A stretch of DNA of 64,000 nucleotides from Alkalihalobacillus trypoxylicola (GCF_001590785.1 NZ_LTAO01000036.1:127867-191866); one strand, 5' to 3'; counted from the first letter of the stretch, positions 27,701-37,401 are shown. Numbers and translations are program-made. Notes: a model not told the origin generated them from the sequence alone.

Positions 27701-27859
27701 ATCCTTCCCCCTCACTATCTTCTCCCTATATCATAAAACTATAAAGCTTATACACCTTTACTATAGAATAAACGAAACATAGCTAAATCTATACCTTAAT
27801 CTTTTGACCCTTAAATTATCTGTCCAGAAGAAAAAATGCCTAGGACAATTATGAATGAT

Positions 27860-28180
27860 TGATTCCATACCTGTTAGGTGCTCGGATGCTCGCTGTAAAT
27901 CCAAGAGAATCCATGGAAAAGGAGAAAGTCAAATAGAAGCTGTCATTCAGCCCGACATGACAGCCACAGCATTGAAACAGTCAAAAGAAAAAGCTCTATT
28001 CACACAAAAAGTGCTCGCATCAATGAAAGAGGTCAAAAGGGAGCACTCTATTCACCCGAAATCAGCGCTGATCATGAAAAGCGAGCAAAAGGAAGTTTTC
28101 CTATTCACCGGAAATACGAGCGAACCCACGAAAAGAGAGACCTCCGGAGAAGAGAGTCCCTCAATGTTAACAGCATAGAC
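27860..28180 (+). repeat. Degenerate tandem repeat block, non-coding
   Basis: Three degenerate units of about 50-55 bases, each containing CTATTCAC or CCTATTCAC (near 28000, 28049 and 28104) followed by an A-rich, GAGC-containing stretch. The block begins with GTGCTCGGATG, also seen in the family-2 copy at 25880. A 107-codon ORF crosses it, but its composition (Lys, Ser, Thr and Glu without pattern) and the lack of a ribosome binding site argue that it is not a gene. Confidence 0.5.
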
Positions 28181-28238
28181 AAGATTACTTAAAAATACCT
28201 TTCAATACTAGAATCCTATCAGTACTCTTTTATTGCCT

Positions 28239-29519
28239 TTATAAATGAAAGGCCTTTTCTAATTCTTTAATTTTTGGTTCTTCAATATGGACAATGTCAC
28301 CTAAGTCCTTTGAAGCGATTAAAGCTTTTGCACTATATTCTGCGACCTCTAATCGGTCAAAGGCATTTAATAGACTAGAGCCTGTTACAATGACACATTC
28401 ATTATCTACAATCGCAATGGGGGTTGAGCTTTCAAAGACATTAGCCACTTCCTCTGGATTAGTGTGAGGAGAAATAGCTGGTAGTCTCGGAATATCTCTC
28501 ATTAAAATATAACTTTCTGGTATCGTTTTCGATTCTAATAACTGATGAGAAACGGCAAAAGCCATTACATTTGGAGGATGAGCTAAAATAATGGATTCAA
28601 TATGCGGATGCTTATCATAAATGTACTGATGCAATTGAAAGGATCGACTAGGCACCTTACCTTTTTCTCTTCTTCCATTTTCAATACGAACGATATCACT
28701 GTTATTTAAATAATATCGATCCACATGGTAAGGAGTAATTAAGAAAGAATCATTTGAAAGCCTTTGAGAAAATGTCCCTTGAGTACTAGTAAAGAGCTTT
28801 TGTTTATAAGCTCTTTTTATAAGCTTCACCATACTTGTGCGAAGCTCTCGTTCTTTTATTCCATAATATTCGGCCATAAATTCTGGTAATTGACTTTGCT
28901 GTGAATGCATCTTAATGGTATCTATTTCTAAGCTCTTTGGCTTTCCTAATCGATGAGCCTCTGATTCAATTCTAGCTAGAAAATCTAACGTTTCAAATTG
29001 CTGAAATGCTTCAAATAGGTTCTGATGCCCAACTACTACGCCATGATTCTCTAATAAAACAGAATAGTACCCTTTTTTAAACTCTTTGGCTATTTTCTCA
29101 CCTAATTCAAGGCTACCTGGTAAGCCGTATTCTGCCATACCGATTTCACCACAAGTCTGGTAAACACTTGCCATTAATCTAGTATTCGGTTTTTTTCGAA
29201 TAATACTAAACGCCACTAATGCAGGAGGGTGGGCGTGGATAATCGCTTTTAAATCAGGACGAGCACTATATATCAATTGATGAAAAGGAAGTTCACTAGA
29301 AGGCCGATGTATCCCTACCGTTTCACCGTCTTTTTTGACACAAACGATATCATCACGAGTTAAAGTCCCTTTATCAATACTCGCAGGTGTAATCCAAATA
29401 TCTCCATGTTCATCTAATACAGACAGATTTCCTCCAGATGTAGTGGTTAATCCACTTTGGTAGATTCTTTCCATGAACATGACTAATTGATCAGTTGGAT
29501 GTAGCATATCTAGATTCAT
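28239..29519 (-). CDS. Tandem class II aldolase/adducin domain protein
   Basis: Two class II aldolase domains in one chain. The first (about residues 5-200) has SGGNLSV, SSELPFHQ with the catalytic Glu, the zinc pair HAHPP, and the third His in ENHGVVVG. The second (about 220-420) has LAHPPNVMAF in place of HAHPP and DNECVIVTG in place of ENHG, so it lacks metal ligands and is probably structural or regulatory. Active relatives cleave phosphorylated ketoses such as fuculose- or ribulose-phosphate. An upstream ATG at 29534 lies within the GGAGGCG ribosome binding site, so ATG at 29519 is chosen. It is a single gene, with R8 behind it. Confidence 0.85.
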   Translation of the reverse strand: MNLDMLHPTDQLVMFMERIYQSGLTTTSGGNLSVLDEHGDIWITPASIDKGTLTRDDIVCVKKDGETVGIHRPSSELPFHQLIYSARPDLKAIIHAHPPALVAFSIIRKKPNTRLMASVYQTCGEIGMAEYGLPGSLELGEKIAKEFKKGYYSVLLENHGVVVGHQNLFEAFQQFETLDFLARIESEAHRLGKPKSLEIDTIKMHSQQSQLPEFMAEYYGIKERELRTSMVKLIKRAYKQKLFTSTQGTFSQRLSNDSFLITPYHVDRYYLNNSDIVRIENGRREKGKVPSRSFQLHQYIYDKHPHIESIILAHPPNVMAFAVSHQLLESKTIPESYILMRDIPRLPAISPHTNPEEVANVFESSTPIAIVDNECVIVTGSSLLNAFDRLEVAEYSAKALIASKDLGDIVHIEEPKIKELEKAFHL

Positions 29520-29647
29520 AATGAACGCCTCCATATTGTGATAGATAAAGACTTCTCTTTAATTAAAGTATAGTTATCCTGTATGAATGAAAGCAATCAG
29601 TTCATGGAATTGCCACCAAAATAACTTAATATTCACAATCTAAAACT

Positions 29648-30100
29648 TGAATTAATTTCATCCTTCATCCCTTTTAATAAAAATCGGTCGATTTGGTTGT
29701 TGATTTTCACTTTAGGTAGATGCTTTCCCAAGGGCTTGTCTTCAGCTAACTCTGACTAGGCAGAAAGTCGTCAGAGTGGATCTTCAAACGGCGCTAATCC
29801 TTCGGGAGTCACTACCTACCGTTACAATCAAAAAGTAAATTTGAAAATATTCATCCTTTTAATAAAAACCGGTTGATTAGGTTGTTGATTTTCACTTTAG
29901 GTAGATGCTTTCCCAAGGGCTTGTCTTCAGCTAACTCCGACTAGGCAGAAAGTCGTCAGAGTGGATCTTCAGACTGCGCTCATCCTTTGGGAGTCACTAC
30001 CTACCGTTACAATCAACAAGTGATTTCGCAAACATACAAGACATATTTTATTAATAAACGTTCGGTTTCATTTCCTTATAGAGCAATGATGACATTCACT
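29648..30100 (+). repeat. Family-1 dispersed element R8 (two tandem cores)
   Basis: Two cores (about 29690-29828 and 29870-30018) between one left end (AATTAATTTCATCC) and one right end (CAATGATGACATTCACTC). Both cores share the unusual inner-loop variant TAGGCAGAAAGTCG, so the tandem pair probably arose by local duplication. The right end lies three bases from the stop codon of the AraC-type gene. Confidence 0.9.
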
Positions 30101-30103
30101 CCC

Positions 30104-30940
30104 TTAAGAATTTAATTGTGAAGGAGAAACTAAATAATATTTTTTAAAAGCCTTCGAAAAACTATAAATATCGGGATAGCCTAGCTGTTCTGCAATTTGC
30201 TCAATCGAATATTGATTACTATAAACTAACTCTCTAGCTCTATTCATTTTCAATTGATAGATATAACGACCAGGAGTTACTCCTATCGTTTGTTTAAAAT
30301 AGTATATAAAATATTTTTCAGACATCCCAACGATTTTAGACAATTTTTCATTTCTTAAAGGTTCATTTAAATGTGTGATGACATAATCTAAGACAGGTTG
30401 AAGTTCATGGAGATTACTATTTAATTTACTTAAATTAATGTCTTGCTTGAACGTACCTTTAAATTGCTCATTTCCATAAAGTTCGATTACTTTAGCTATT
30501 AAAATCGTCAGGCTCCCTTTTAATCGAATACTAGACATTGGTTTATTTTCTTTATAATGACTATAGGATTCATTAAATAAAAGAGATTCTTCAGATACTA
30601 AATTCTTCTTCACCACTCCAAAAATTTGAAAGTTCTCTAAGATTTCATTTTGATTTCCTAAACCAAAGTCGAAATGAGTAAAAATAAAATGACATGAGCC
30701 CCGCTTCGAGGTGGCGTGATAAGCTATGCTTGGGCCAAACAGCACTAAATCTCCCTTATTAGCTGTGTATACGGAATCATTTACTCGAATCTCAATTTCT
30801 CCTTCGAGAATATACCACAAATCATAATCCTTATGCCTTTTACTTTCGTGCCAGTTTTGCTGATGAATTTGATCACCCAATGTGTTGATTCGTATCACAA
30901 CATGCTCGGAAAGTTCATTAAAAATATCTAACGAATTCAA
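30104..30940 (-). CDS. AraC family transcriptional regulator with cupin-like sensor
   Basis: The N-terminal half is a cupin-type AraC_binding domain (DYDLWYILEGEIEIRVN; GDLVLFGPSIAYHA). The last 100 residues hold the double helix-turn-helix (NEKLSKIVGMSEKYFIYYFK; IEQIAEQLGYPDIYSFSKAF...SPSQ). It probably senses a sugar and activates the nearby glycosidase genes; the divergent GH4 gene is the closest candidate. An ATG at 31003 has no ribosome binding site, whereas TTG at 30940 follows TTGGAGGTACGTC, so the shorter form is preferred, with 21 fewer residues. Confidence 0.85.
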   Translation of the reverse strand: MNSLDIFNELSEHVVIRINTLGDQIHQQNWHESKRHKDYDLWYILEGEIEIRVNDSVYTANKGDLVLFGPSIAYHATSKRGSCHFIFTHFDFGLGNQNEILENFQIFGVVKKNLVSEESLLFNESYSHYKENKPMSSIRLKGSLTILIAKVIELYGNEQFKGTFKQDINLSKLNSNLHELQPVLDYVITHLNEPLRNEKLSKIVGMSEKYFIYYFKQTIGVTPGRYIYQLKMNRARELVYSNQYSIEQIAEQLGYPDIYSFSKAFKKYYLVSPSQLNS

Positions 30941-31171
30941 GACGTACCTCCAATCATGAACAACTTCTTTTTCTACTATTTTAGATGTAATCTTTCTGTA
31001 CATACAGTAACATTTATCAGTACTTTTAAACAGATACCTCTTAATCCCTTATTAATAATAGATTTTATCCATAAACAAAATCGTACTAAATGACAAATGT
31101 AGAGTACTCTCTTACATTTTCATATCCTGTCATTCCTTTATAATGAGTAGTATTAATTCGGAGGTGATCAA

Positions 31172-32566
31172 ATGAAGATTGAAAAACCAAAGGTAGTCGT
31201 TTTAGGTGCTGGTAGTTTATTTTTTGGCAGACAGGCCATATGGCAAATGGTTCATTCAGAGCATTTGAATAATGGAACTTTAACCTTAGTCGATACAAAT
31301 AAGGATAAATTAGAAAAATTAGTAAAGCTCGCTCAAATGGTCGTAGACTATAGTGGAGTCAATTTAACGATTGAAGGTTCAACTAATCGTAGAGAAGTTC
31401 TATCTGGTGCTGATTTTGTCGTTTTAAGCTTTGCTGAAAACACCGTTAAATACCGTGGTATTGATTGTGAAGTATCCGAAAAATATGGAATTCGTATGTG
31501 TTCAGGAGATACGATTGGACCCGGGGGAATTTTTCGAGCGATGCGAGAGCTTCCTGTCATAATGGATTGCGCTCGTGATATTGAGGAACTTTGTCCAAAT
31601 GCTTGGGTCATTAATTATATTAATCCAGCCACTGTTCATGGAATGGCATTAAAACGCTTTGCTCCACAATTAAAGAGCTTTGCCCTTTGTGATTCTCATC
31701 ATATGCCTCATAAGAAAATCATATTAGCCGAGCGCGCTGGTATCATCGCAAATCACAAAGAATATACAGAGGAAATCGACCGTCAGTTTGATATTCGTAT
31801 CGCTGGTGTTAACCACTTTACTTGGCTATTAAAAGCAGAATATCAAGGAAAAAATGTACTACCCGATATAGCTGAGTCATTAAGAAAACATGCTGAAACT
31901 GAGACAGTAGGTGGGGATACCGGAGCAAAAGCTTTGTTTAATGATTCCATTAGCTATCAGCTTTATGAAATATTTGGCTATGTTCCAACCTGTACAGCTC
32001 ATACAAAAGAATATTTACCCTATTGGCAGGGGTTAGGTAAATTAAAGGATACGATTCCTCCTCTTTCTATTTGGGAGACGGAAGAGAGATATATGCGCCA
32101 TCGCGAAATGTGGGATCAAATTGATCGCTTTATTAATAAAGAAAAGCCGATTGAGGAGTTCATGACCTCCTTCGGTCCAGACCATGCAACAGATATTATC
32201 GAAAACATGGTTGGAAATCTAGGGAAGAAATTTTATGTGAATACCTATAATAATGGAGCGGTTACGAATATGAATGACGACGCTCTATTAGAGCTTCTAA
32301 GTGAGGTAACTATGGAAGGCGTCAAGCCATTACCTGTCGGAGAAATGCCTCGAGGAATTAGAGGAATGCAAGAGGTAGTTCTTGATACACATGAGCTAAC
32401 AGCAGAGGCTGTAGTGGAAGGTAGTCGAGAAAAGCTAAGAAGAGCAATGTTAACCGATCCACTCGTTCATTCGATAGCAGATGGAGACCAAATTATTGAG
32501 GAATTACTTGAACGCGAAAGTGATATGATACCTAAGCATTGGTATTCAGAGGCTTTAAAAAATTAA
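31172..32566 (+). CDS. Glycoside hydrolase family 4 (NAD-dependent alpha-glycosidase-like)
   Basis: A 464-residue GH4 enzyme. The NAD-binding N-terminus VVVLGAGSLFFG is at residues 8-19. GDTIGPGGIFRAMRELP and VINYINPATVHG follow, the metal-ligand Cys lies in FALCDSHHMP, and NHFTWL carries the second metal-site His. GH4 enzymes use NAD and Mn in an oxidation-elimination mechanism on intracellular glycosides. The CDSH variant differs from the CHS, CHG and CHEV signatures of named subgroups, so the substrate is open. GGAGGTGATCAA precedes ATG. It is divergent from the AraC-type gene and convergent with GH43. Confidence 0.88.
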   Translation: MKIEKPKVVVLGAGSLFFGRQAIWQMVHSEHLNNGTLTLVDTNKDKLEKLVKLAQMVVDYSGVNLTIEGSTNRREVLSGADFVVLSFAENTVKYRGIDCEVSEKYGIRMCSGDTIGPGGIFRAMRELPVIMDCARDIEELCPNAWVINYINPATVHGMALKRFAPQLKSFALCDSHHMPHKKIILAERAGIIANHKEYTEEIDRQFDIRIAGVNHFTWLLKAEYQGKNVLPDIAESLRKHAETETVGGDTGAKALFNDSISYQLYEIFGYVPTCTAHTKEYLPYWQGLGKLKDTIPPLSIWETEERYMRHREMWDQIDRFINKEKPIEEFMTSFGPDHATDIIENMVGNLGKKFYVNTYNNGAVTNMNDDALLELLSEVTMEGVKPLPVGEMPRGIRGMQEVVLDTHELTAEAVVEGSREKLRRAMLTDPLVHSIADGDQIIEELLERESDMIPKHWYSEALKN

Positions 32567-32598
32567 GTAGTGGAGCCAATATTGAGAATGATTAGTGC

Positions 32599-32639
32599 AA
32601 AAGGACCTTGCTTCTTTTAGTAAGAAGCAAGGTCCTTTT
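32599..32639. terminator. Bidirectional terminator between GH4 and GH43 genes
   Basis: AAAAGGACCTTGCTTCTT pairs perfectly with AAGAAGCAAGGTCCTTTT over a five-base loop. The same hairpin type ends the family-2 repeats at 23111-23145 and 26015-26052. Confidence 0.8.
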
Positions 32640-32683
32640 ACTTGTTGTGTAGATACTAGAAAGGGTTCTTCCACTTTTAATAT

Positions 32684-34054
32684 TCAATCTAGCTGTGTTA
32701 AAATCGTTCCTTCTAGCATTTCGGCATCTATAGTCACGGTTCCAACTTTCTTTGAAAATTCCAGCGATAGCTCTGAATAGAGAACTTGGTCTAGCCACAC
32801 GTTTAGCTTTTCCTTCTTTTTCTCTATTTGTATTAAATGAAATGCATCAGAATCAATGGAAAGAGAGAGTATCTGCTTTAACTTTTCTTGACCATTTTCA
32901 ACTAATCTTATTTCTAGTCTGTTTTGACTTAGAGTCCACCAAACATGATTTTGTTCGTCGATAAACAAAGCATGTCCAGAGCCCTTTTTTAAATTGCTTT
33001 CAAAAAAGTAGCTTTCTAATTGATATTGATTTAACTGCTGGTTCACTTCTACTGTTGAATCAATAAATCTTCCATCAAAATCAGGCATAGTAGGCATAGC
33101 AATCGTATCGTTAGTGGGAGGCTCTAAATCAATATGTCCATCCTTCCATTGCAATCGACCGACTCGAACACGCCTTTCTCCAAGCTTTTCCTTAGGCTCA
33201 TATCCATGATAAACCATATAATCATCGATTCCGTTTGGTCCTTTGACAATCACATGGTGGCCTGGACCTAAGCATGCTTCATTCGTTTGAAGTATGGGTG
33301 TTCCATTTTGCCACTTTATCCAGCTCTTATCATTCATCCCATCATGACCTATTGGCACTTTTGATGTCGCATAATAGACACCGTAAGTTTCATCACCAAA
33401 AAAACCCGCACTATACATTTGATAGTACAATCCTCTATGCTTTAGAACAAATGGTCCTTCATTCCAGTAAAAGCTTCCTTCTTTATTTCCTTCTTCTAGT
33501 CGTTCAGGTTTTACTACCATTGTAGGGTTTCCAGTTAATGTTTCTAAATCCTTCATCCGGTCAACGACATTTCCTGTACCTATTACTCCATTTGGCCCTC
33601 TCGTATATTCATTACGAACATTATAAAACATATAGTAGCTTCCATCATCATCCTTAAAGGGGTGAGCATCAATTGACCATTCATTTGTTAACGGCTCAGG
33701 ATTAAGCTGAAAAGGACCTGTAGGGGAATAACTTTTGGCTACACCAATTCTACGCACTTCATCATTTTCAGTTCCATCTTGATTCATCAGAGCAGCGGTT
33801 ACATACATATAAAAAATACCATTTTCGTATATAACCTCTGGAGCCCAAAGACCTATTTGTGCCCAATGTTTGGGGTCAGTTGAGGCTTGCAGAGCGACCC
33901 CAACCTTTTCCCAATGTATTAAATTTGTTGAACGATAGACAGGTATTTCCTTTGCTGCTGTATGGTATAAATAATAAAAACCATTAAACTTTAAAACAGC
34001 AGGATCACCATGGTCTGTACCTTTCATAGAAATAACAGGATTTTTATAGCCCAC
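32684..34054 (-). CDS. Glycoside hydrolase family 43 protein
   Basis: A 456-residue enzyme. The five-bladed propeller of GH43 is indicated by the three acidic residues: the base Asp17 in GDPAVL, the Asp in SIDAHPF near residue 128, and the acid Glu in NEGPFVL near 200. The C-terminal 110 residues form a beta-sandwich-like module. GH43 members are mostly beta-xylosidases and alpha-L-arabinofuranosidases. No signal peptide is present, so it acts on imported oligosaccharides. The start is GTG at 34054, whose G is also the last base of the GH2 stop codon (TAGTG); GAGGATG supplies the ribosome binding site. It is the third gene of a GH43-GH2-GH43 series. Confidence 0.88.
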   Translation of the reverse strand: MGYKNPVISMKGTDHGDPAVLKFNGFYYLYHTAAKEIPVYRSTNLIHWEKVGVALQASTDPKHWAQIGLWAPEVIYENGIFYMYVTAALMNQDGTENDEVRRIGVAKSYSPTGPFQLNPEPLTNEWSIDAHPFKDDDGSYYMFYNVRNEYTRGPNGVIGTGNVVDRMKDLETLTGNPTMVVKPERLEEGNKEGSFYWNEGPFVLKHRGLYYQMYSAGFFGDETYGVYYATSKVPIGHDGMNDKSWIKWQNGTPILQTNEACLGPGHHVIVKGPNGIDDYMVYHGYEPKEKLGERRVRVGRLQWKDGHIDLEPPTNDTIAMPTMPDFDGRFIDSTVEVNQQLNQYQLESYFFESNLKKGSGHALFIDEQNHVWWTLSQNRLEIRLVENGQEKLKQILSLSIDSDAFHLIQIEKKKEKLNVWLDQVLYSELSLEFSKKVGTVTIDAEMLEGTILTQLD

Positions 34055-35835
34055 TATTTTTCATCCTCACTTATGAAGTGCTCTATTGTACGCCCTTCAT
34101 TAATATTTTTAATGATTTCTAAATCGACCTTAGGCTGACGGTCATAAGTTAATAACCCATTAATCTCTTGTTCTACATCCGTTAGCTGCGTATAGCAATA
34201 TCCTTGAACCAGTGGTGATTCTAGCATGGCAGAGGTGACATCATAGTATCTTTTAATAAAGTCCTGATCGTTTTCTGCGCCAGAGTATCCCCACCCTTCC
34301 CACTCACTCTTTTTATAAGCAATTCCTCCAAATTCGGTTACTTGGATCGGGACTTGATTATATTGATAGCCAGGTAGATAAATCAAGCGATGTCCTGGAG
34401 TAGAGTTTAGGATATGCTCAATCTTACTATAGCGTTTCTTTAAAACATCTTTATTGCTTTCATAATCGTGAATGGTGCAAATATCAGATTTCGTATGCTC
34501 CCAACCATCATTAGACATTACTAATCGGGTTTCGTCGATTGATTTTGTTAAATAATACATCGCTAACGTATGGTCTTGTTGTCTTTTATCTCCTAAAAGC
34601 TTAGGCACACCCCAGCTTTCATTTATCGGTACCCAAGCCACAATAGACGGATGATTATAATCACGCTCTACTGCTTTTTGCCATTCAGATGTCATTCGTC
34701 TAACGGCATCATTTGAATACGTATAAGCATTCGCCATCTCGCCCCAAACTAAAATACCCAGTTTATCGGCCCAATAATAATAACGCGGATCCTCAATTTT
34801 TTGGTGTTTTCTTGCTCCATTAAAACCCATTTCCTTCGTTAACTCTATATCCCTTTTAATATCTTCATCTGAAGGAGGTGTTAATATACCTTTAGGGAAG
34901 TACCCTTGATCAAGCACTAATTTCATATAGTATGGTTTGTTATTTAGCATAATAGTGCCATTTTCAATCGATATTTTTCTCATTCCAAAATAGCTATCTA
35001 CTTCGTCTAAAACTGCCCCATCATCCTGAATTAATGTAAACTTCACATCATAAAGATTAGGATTTTCTGGACTCCAAAGTCTTCCGGCATCATGAACATG
35101 AAAGTCATTTAAGAAGAAGCTACGCGAACCATTGATTGATGATACTTGTAGCTGATCGGTTAAAACCGGTATTCCATCAAAAGATATATCGATTTGCAGT
35201 TGCTGATTATGCTTCAGATTGTTAATTTTATAATCAATCGTAATTTCATCAGAATCAATATTGGGAGTCATTTTCACCTGTTCTAGATAGCTCTCGTTAA
35301 GAGCTTCGATCCAAACTGTCTGCCAAATGCCCGTTGTTCGCGTATAGAAAATACTTTCTGATTGCTCCTTCCAATATTGCTTTCCTCTTGGTTGGTCTAA
35401 ATCTTTAGAAAGGTCTTCCACACGTACAACAATATGATTTTCTCCCTTTTGAACAATATTTGTAATTTCTGCACTAAAAGGAACATGCCCACCTTCATGA
35501 TACATAACAAATTGTCCATTAACCCATACCCACGTACGATAATCAACCGCACCAAAATGTAAAACCATTCTTTTATCTTCCCATTGCTGAGGTAAATCCA
35601 CAGTACGCTTATACCATACTAAATCATGAAATTCAGTCTCGCCAATTCCACTTAGTTCACTTTGATAGCTAAAAGGTACCGTAATATTTTTAGTAAAATC
35701 TTGAGTCCCATCAAACCAATGATGCTCCATTCCTTGATTAGAATCATCATATTCAAAATTCCATTTTCCATTTAAGTTGATCCACTCTTTTCGAACAAAT
35801 TGTGGTCGTGGATATTCAGAACGCGGTATTAACAT
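34054..35835 (-). CDS. Glycoside hydrolase family 2 protein
   Basis: About 593 residues with GH2 architecture: an N-terminal sugar-binding domain (LNGKWNFEYD), a central Ig-like domain, and a C-terminal TIM barrel. The acid/base Glu is in WVPINESWG near residue 406 and the nucleophile in VTEFGG near 502. Family members include beta-galactosidases, beta-glucuronidases and arabinosidases; this short type without a long C-terminal extension resembles sugar-binding GH2 enzymes of plant-polysaccharide clusters. No signal peptide. An in-frame start at 35868 overlaps the ribosome binding site AAAGGAGAG, so ATG at 35835 is used. Translation is coupled to the downstream GH43 gene. Confidence 0.87.
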   Translation of the reverse strand: MLIPRSEYPRPQFVRKEWINLNGKWNFEYDDSNQGMEHHWFDGTQDFTKNITVPFSYQSELSGIGETEFHDLVWYKRTVDLPQQWEDKRMVLHFGAVDYRTWVWVNGQFVMYHEGGHVPFSAEITNIVQKGENHIVVRVEDLSKDLDQPRGKQYWKEQSESIFYTRTTGIWQTVWIEALNESYLEQVKMTPNIDSDEITIDYKINNLKHNQQLQIDISFDGIPVLTDQLQVSSINGSRSFFLNDFHVHDAGRLWSPENPNLYDVKFTLIQDDGAVLDEVDSYFGMRKISIENGTIMLNNKPYYMKLVLDQGYFPKGILTPPSDEDIKRDIELTKEMGFNGARKHQKIEDPRYYYWADKLGILVWGEMANAYTYSNDAVRRMTSEWQKAVERDYNHPSIVAWVPINESWGVPKLLGDKRQQDHTLAMYYLTKSIDETRLVMSNDGWEHTKSDICTIHDYESNKDVLKKRYSKIEHILNSTPGHRLIYLPGYQYNQVPIQVTEFGGIAYKKSEWEGWGYSGAENDQDFIKRYYDVTSAMLESPLVQGYCYTQLTDVEQEINGLLTYDRQPKVDLEIIKNINEGRTIEHFISEDEK

Positions 35836-36010
35836 CTTGATCTCTCCTTTTTTATCTCTATTAAGCACTTTTTTTATAAGTTCATGAAATCATTTAGACG
35901 ATTATGCTATTTATCTAAAATCATTTATATCACTTTGTCGATTTTTTAAATGATTGCGTATACATCTTTATATTCATTTGATTTTATTAAATTAATTAAA
36001 AAACCATTGG

Positions 36011-37042
36011 TTATTTTGTAATCGGCCCCTCTTGAACACCTTCACTCGGAACGCCGCCTTTGATTTCTGGCCAGCCATCTTCCCAAATAATTCGATCCAT
36101 CATTAGAGGCCGACGAGTTATACCTCCATCTACCCAAGGGTTATCTGCATCAATCGCATGATAGATCATCCAATCCTGACCTGCTTCATCAGTGACCACC
36201 GCATTATGACCCGGACCTTTAAATTGATCCCCACCAGCTAAAATAACGGTTCCACTAGAATATAAAAGATCATTTCCTGATTGATCAAAATAAGGACCCT
36301 CTAAAGAATCAGCCTTCCCAACAGCCACTCGATACTCACTAAACTGCCCTTCACAGCACGAGCCTTTTGAACCGAAAAAAATGTACTCATCTTCTTTTTT
36401 GACGATATAAGGAGCTTCAAAGGAAGTACTAGCAATTTGAAATTTTTCTCCTATATAATCGAGCCCATCATCACTTAGCTCAATCCCCCATATTCCATAC
36501 CAGCTCCCCCAAAACAAATAAGGAGTTCCGTCATCTTCAACAAAGAGCTGAGGGTCTATGGAGTTATTCACTTCTATCTCTTCACTATCAAATAGCTTTC
36601 CCTGGTCTTCAAAAGGCCCAGTCGGAGTATTAGAAACGGCCACTCCAATGGCAGGATTTGAGTCTCCCCAAGTGGATTGAGAATAATATAAATAATATTT
36701 TTCATTATAAAAGGAAATATCTGGCGCCCAAATACCACCATCTTCTTTCCAGCTAGGCTTTTCGTTAAAAGCGTCACCTACGTATTGCCAATCCACTAAA
36801 TTTTCCGATTTAACTATTGGCACTATTCTAGGGCCCATCCCATCTCCCCAGTTATCCTCTGTTCCATAAGCATAATAGAAGCCATCTTCTCCTTTAATAA
36901 TAGAAGGATCAGCGATAACAGGCTCGAATATGGGATTTTGATATTCTTCGCCAGATTTTTCTTGATTGAAAAATTGATAAATAAATACTCCGATAAGAAC
37001 AATAATCAATAATCCAACAATACTCCACCACTTTATTTTCAT
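36011..37042 (-). CDS. Membrane-anchored GH43 arabinan endo-1,5-alpha-arabinosidase-like protein
   Basis: About 343 residues. A single N-terminal helix (WWSIVGLLIIVLIGVFIYQF) without a cleavage or lipobox motif should anchor the enzyme outside the membrane. The GH43 propeller follows: IADPSII with the base Asp, NNSIDPQLF, and the acid Glu in ASTSFEAPYI. The late GPGHNAVV motif is typical of arabinanases and related GH43 enzymes. It would trim extracellular oligosaccharides before import. A longer frame from 37117 lacks a ribosome binding site; GGGGTGGA precedes ATG at 37042. First gene of the GH43-GH2-GH43 series; 175 bases separate it from GH2. Confidence 0.85.
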   Translation of the reverse strand: MKIKWWSIVGLLIIVLIGVFIYQFFNQEKSGEEYQNPIFEPVIADPSIIKGEDGFYYAYGTEDNWGDGMGPRIVPIVKSENLVDWQYVGDAFNEKPSWKEDGGIWAPDISFYNEKYYLYYSQSTWGDSNPAIGVAVSNTPTGPFEDQGKLFDSEEIEVNNSIDPQLFVEDDGTPYLFWGSWYGIWGIELSDDGLDYIGEKFQIASTSFEAPYIVKKEDEYIFFGSKGSCCEGQFSEYRVAVGKADSLEGPYFDQSGNDLLYSSGTVILAGGDQFKGPGHNAVVTDEAGQDWMIYHAIDADNPWVDGGITRRPLMMDRIIWEDGWPEIKGGVPSEGVQEGPITK

Positions 37043-37063
37043 AAATCCACCCCTTTTCCTGAT

Positions 37064-37088
37064 AGTAAATAAAATTAATTTACTTACT
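37064..37088. promoter_or_regulatory. AT-rich inverted repeat upstream of the GH43-GH2-GH43 series
   Basis: GTAAAT and ATTTAC flank a seven-base centre within the sequence AGTAAATAAAATTAATTT. The site resembles that at 37306-37330 on the other side of the same divergent promoter region, so both could bind one regulator. Such AT-rich repeats are easily formed by chance. Confidence 0.35.
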
Positions 37089-37305
37089 CTTATGAGAAAG
37101 TATAACAAACAACCCAAGGAACTGTTAAGTTAATTTTTTATCTTTGTTTTTTTAAAGTCTATTAAAACCATTAAATAACACTATTAAATCAAGGTATTTA
37201 TCACTTTTATTTTTCTTTATTTTTTTGTAAACGGATTCATTTTTAGTGTTTTTCGAAGAATTTAGGTTGAATATTATAAAAAGTTCGTGTACGATAATCC
37301 CATAA

Positions 37306-37330
37306 AGTAAATTAATTTAATAAATTACTT
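37306..37330. promoter_or_regulatory. AT-rich inverted repeat upstream of the second importer operon
   Basis: AAAGTAAATT and AAATTACTTT (nine of ten bases complementary) surround a short centre. It lies about 130 bases before the binding-protein gene and shares GTAAATTAATTT-like sequence with 37064-37088. It may be an operator for the ROK or AraC-type regulator. Confidence 0.35.
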
Positions 37331-37387
37331 TTGGATAAAATGATATTGCTAGTTAAATACTAAACAATCCTTTTTTTTATGTGATTA

Positions 37388-37401
37388 TGTAAGTGTTTAC
37401 A
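37388..37401 (+). promoter_or_regulatory. Probable cre (CcpA) site upstream of the second importer
   Basis: TGTAAGTGTTTACA matches TGWAANCGNTNWCA at 13 of 14 positions and is nearly palindromic. It lies 62 bases before the binding-protein start codon. Confidence 0.6.

Noticed and set aside
27855-28178. 107-codon ORF
   Set aside because: It lies in degenerate tandem repeats with no ribosome binding site and no protein-like pattern.
32595-32780. Short ORFs over the GH4/GH43 terminator
   Set aside because: They are read from hairpin sequence and the antisense of GH43.
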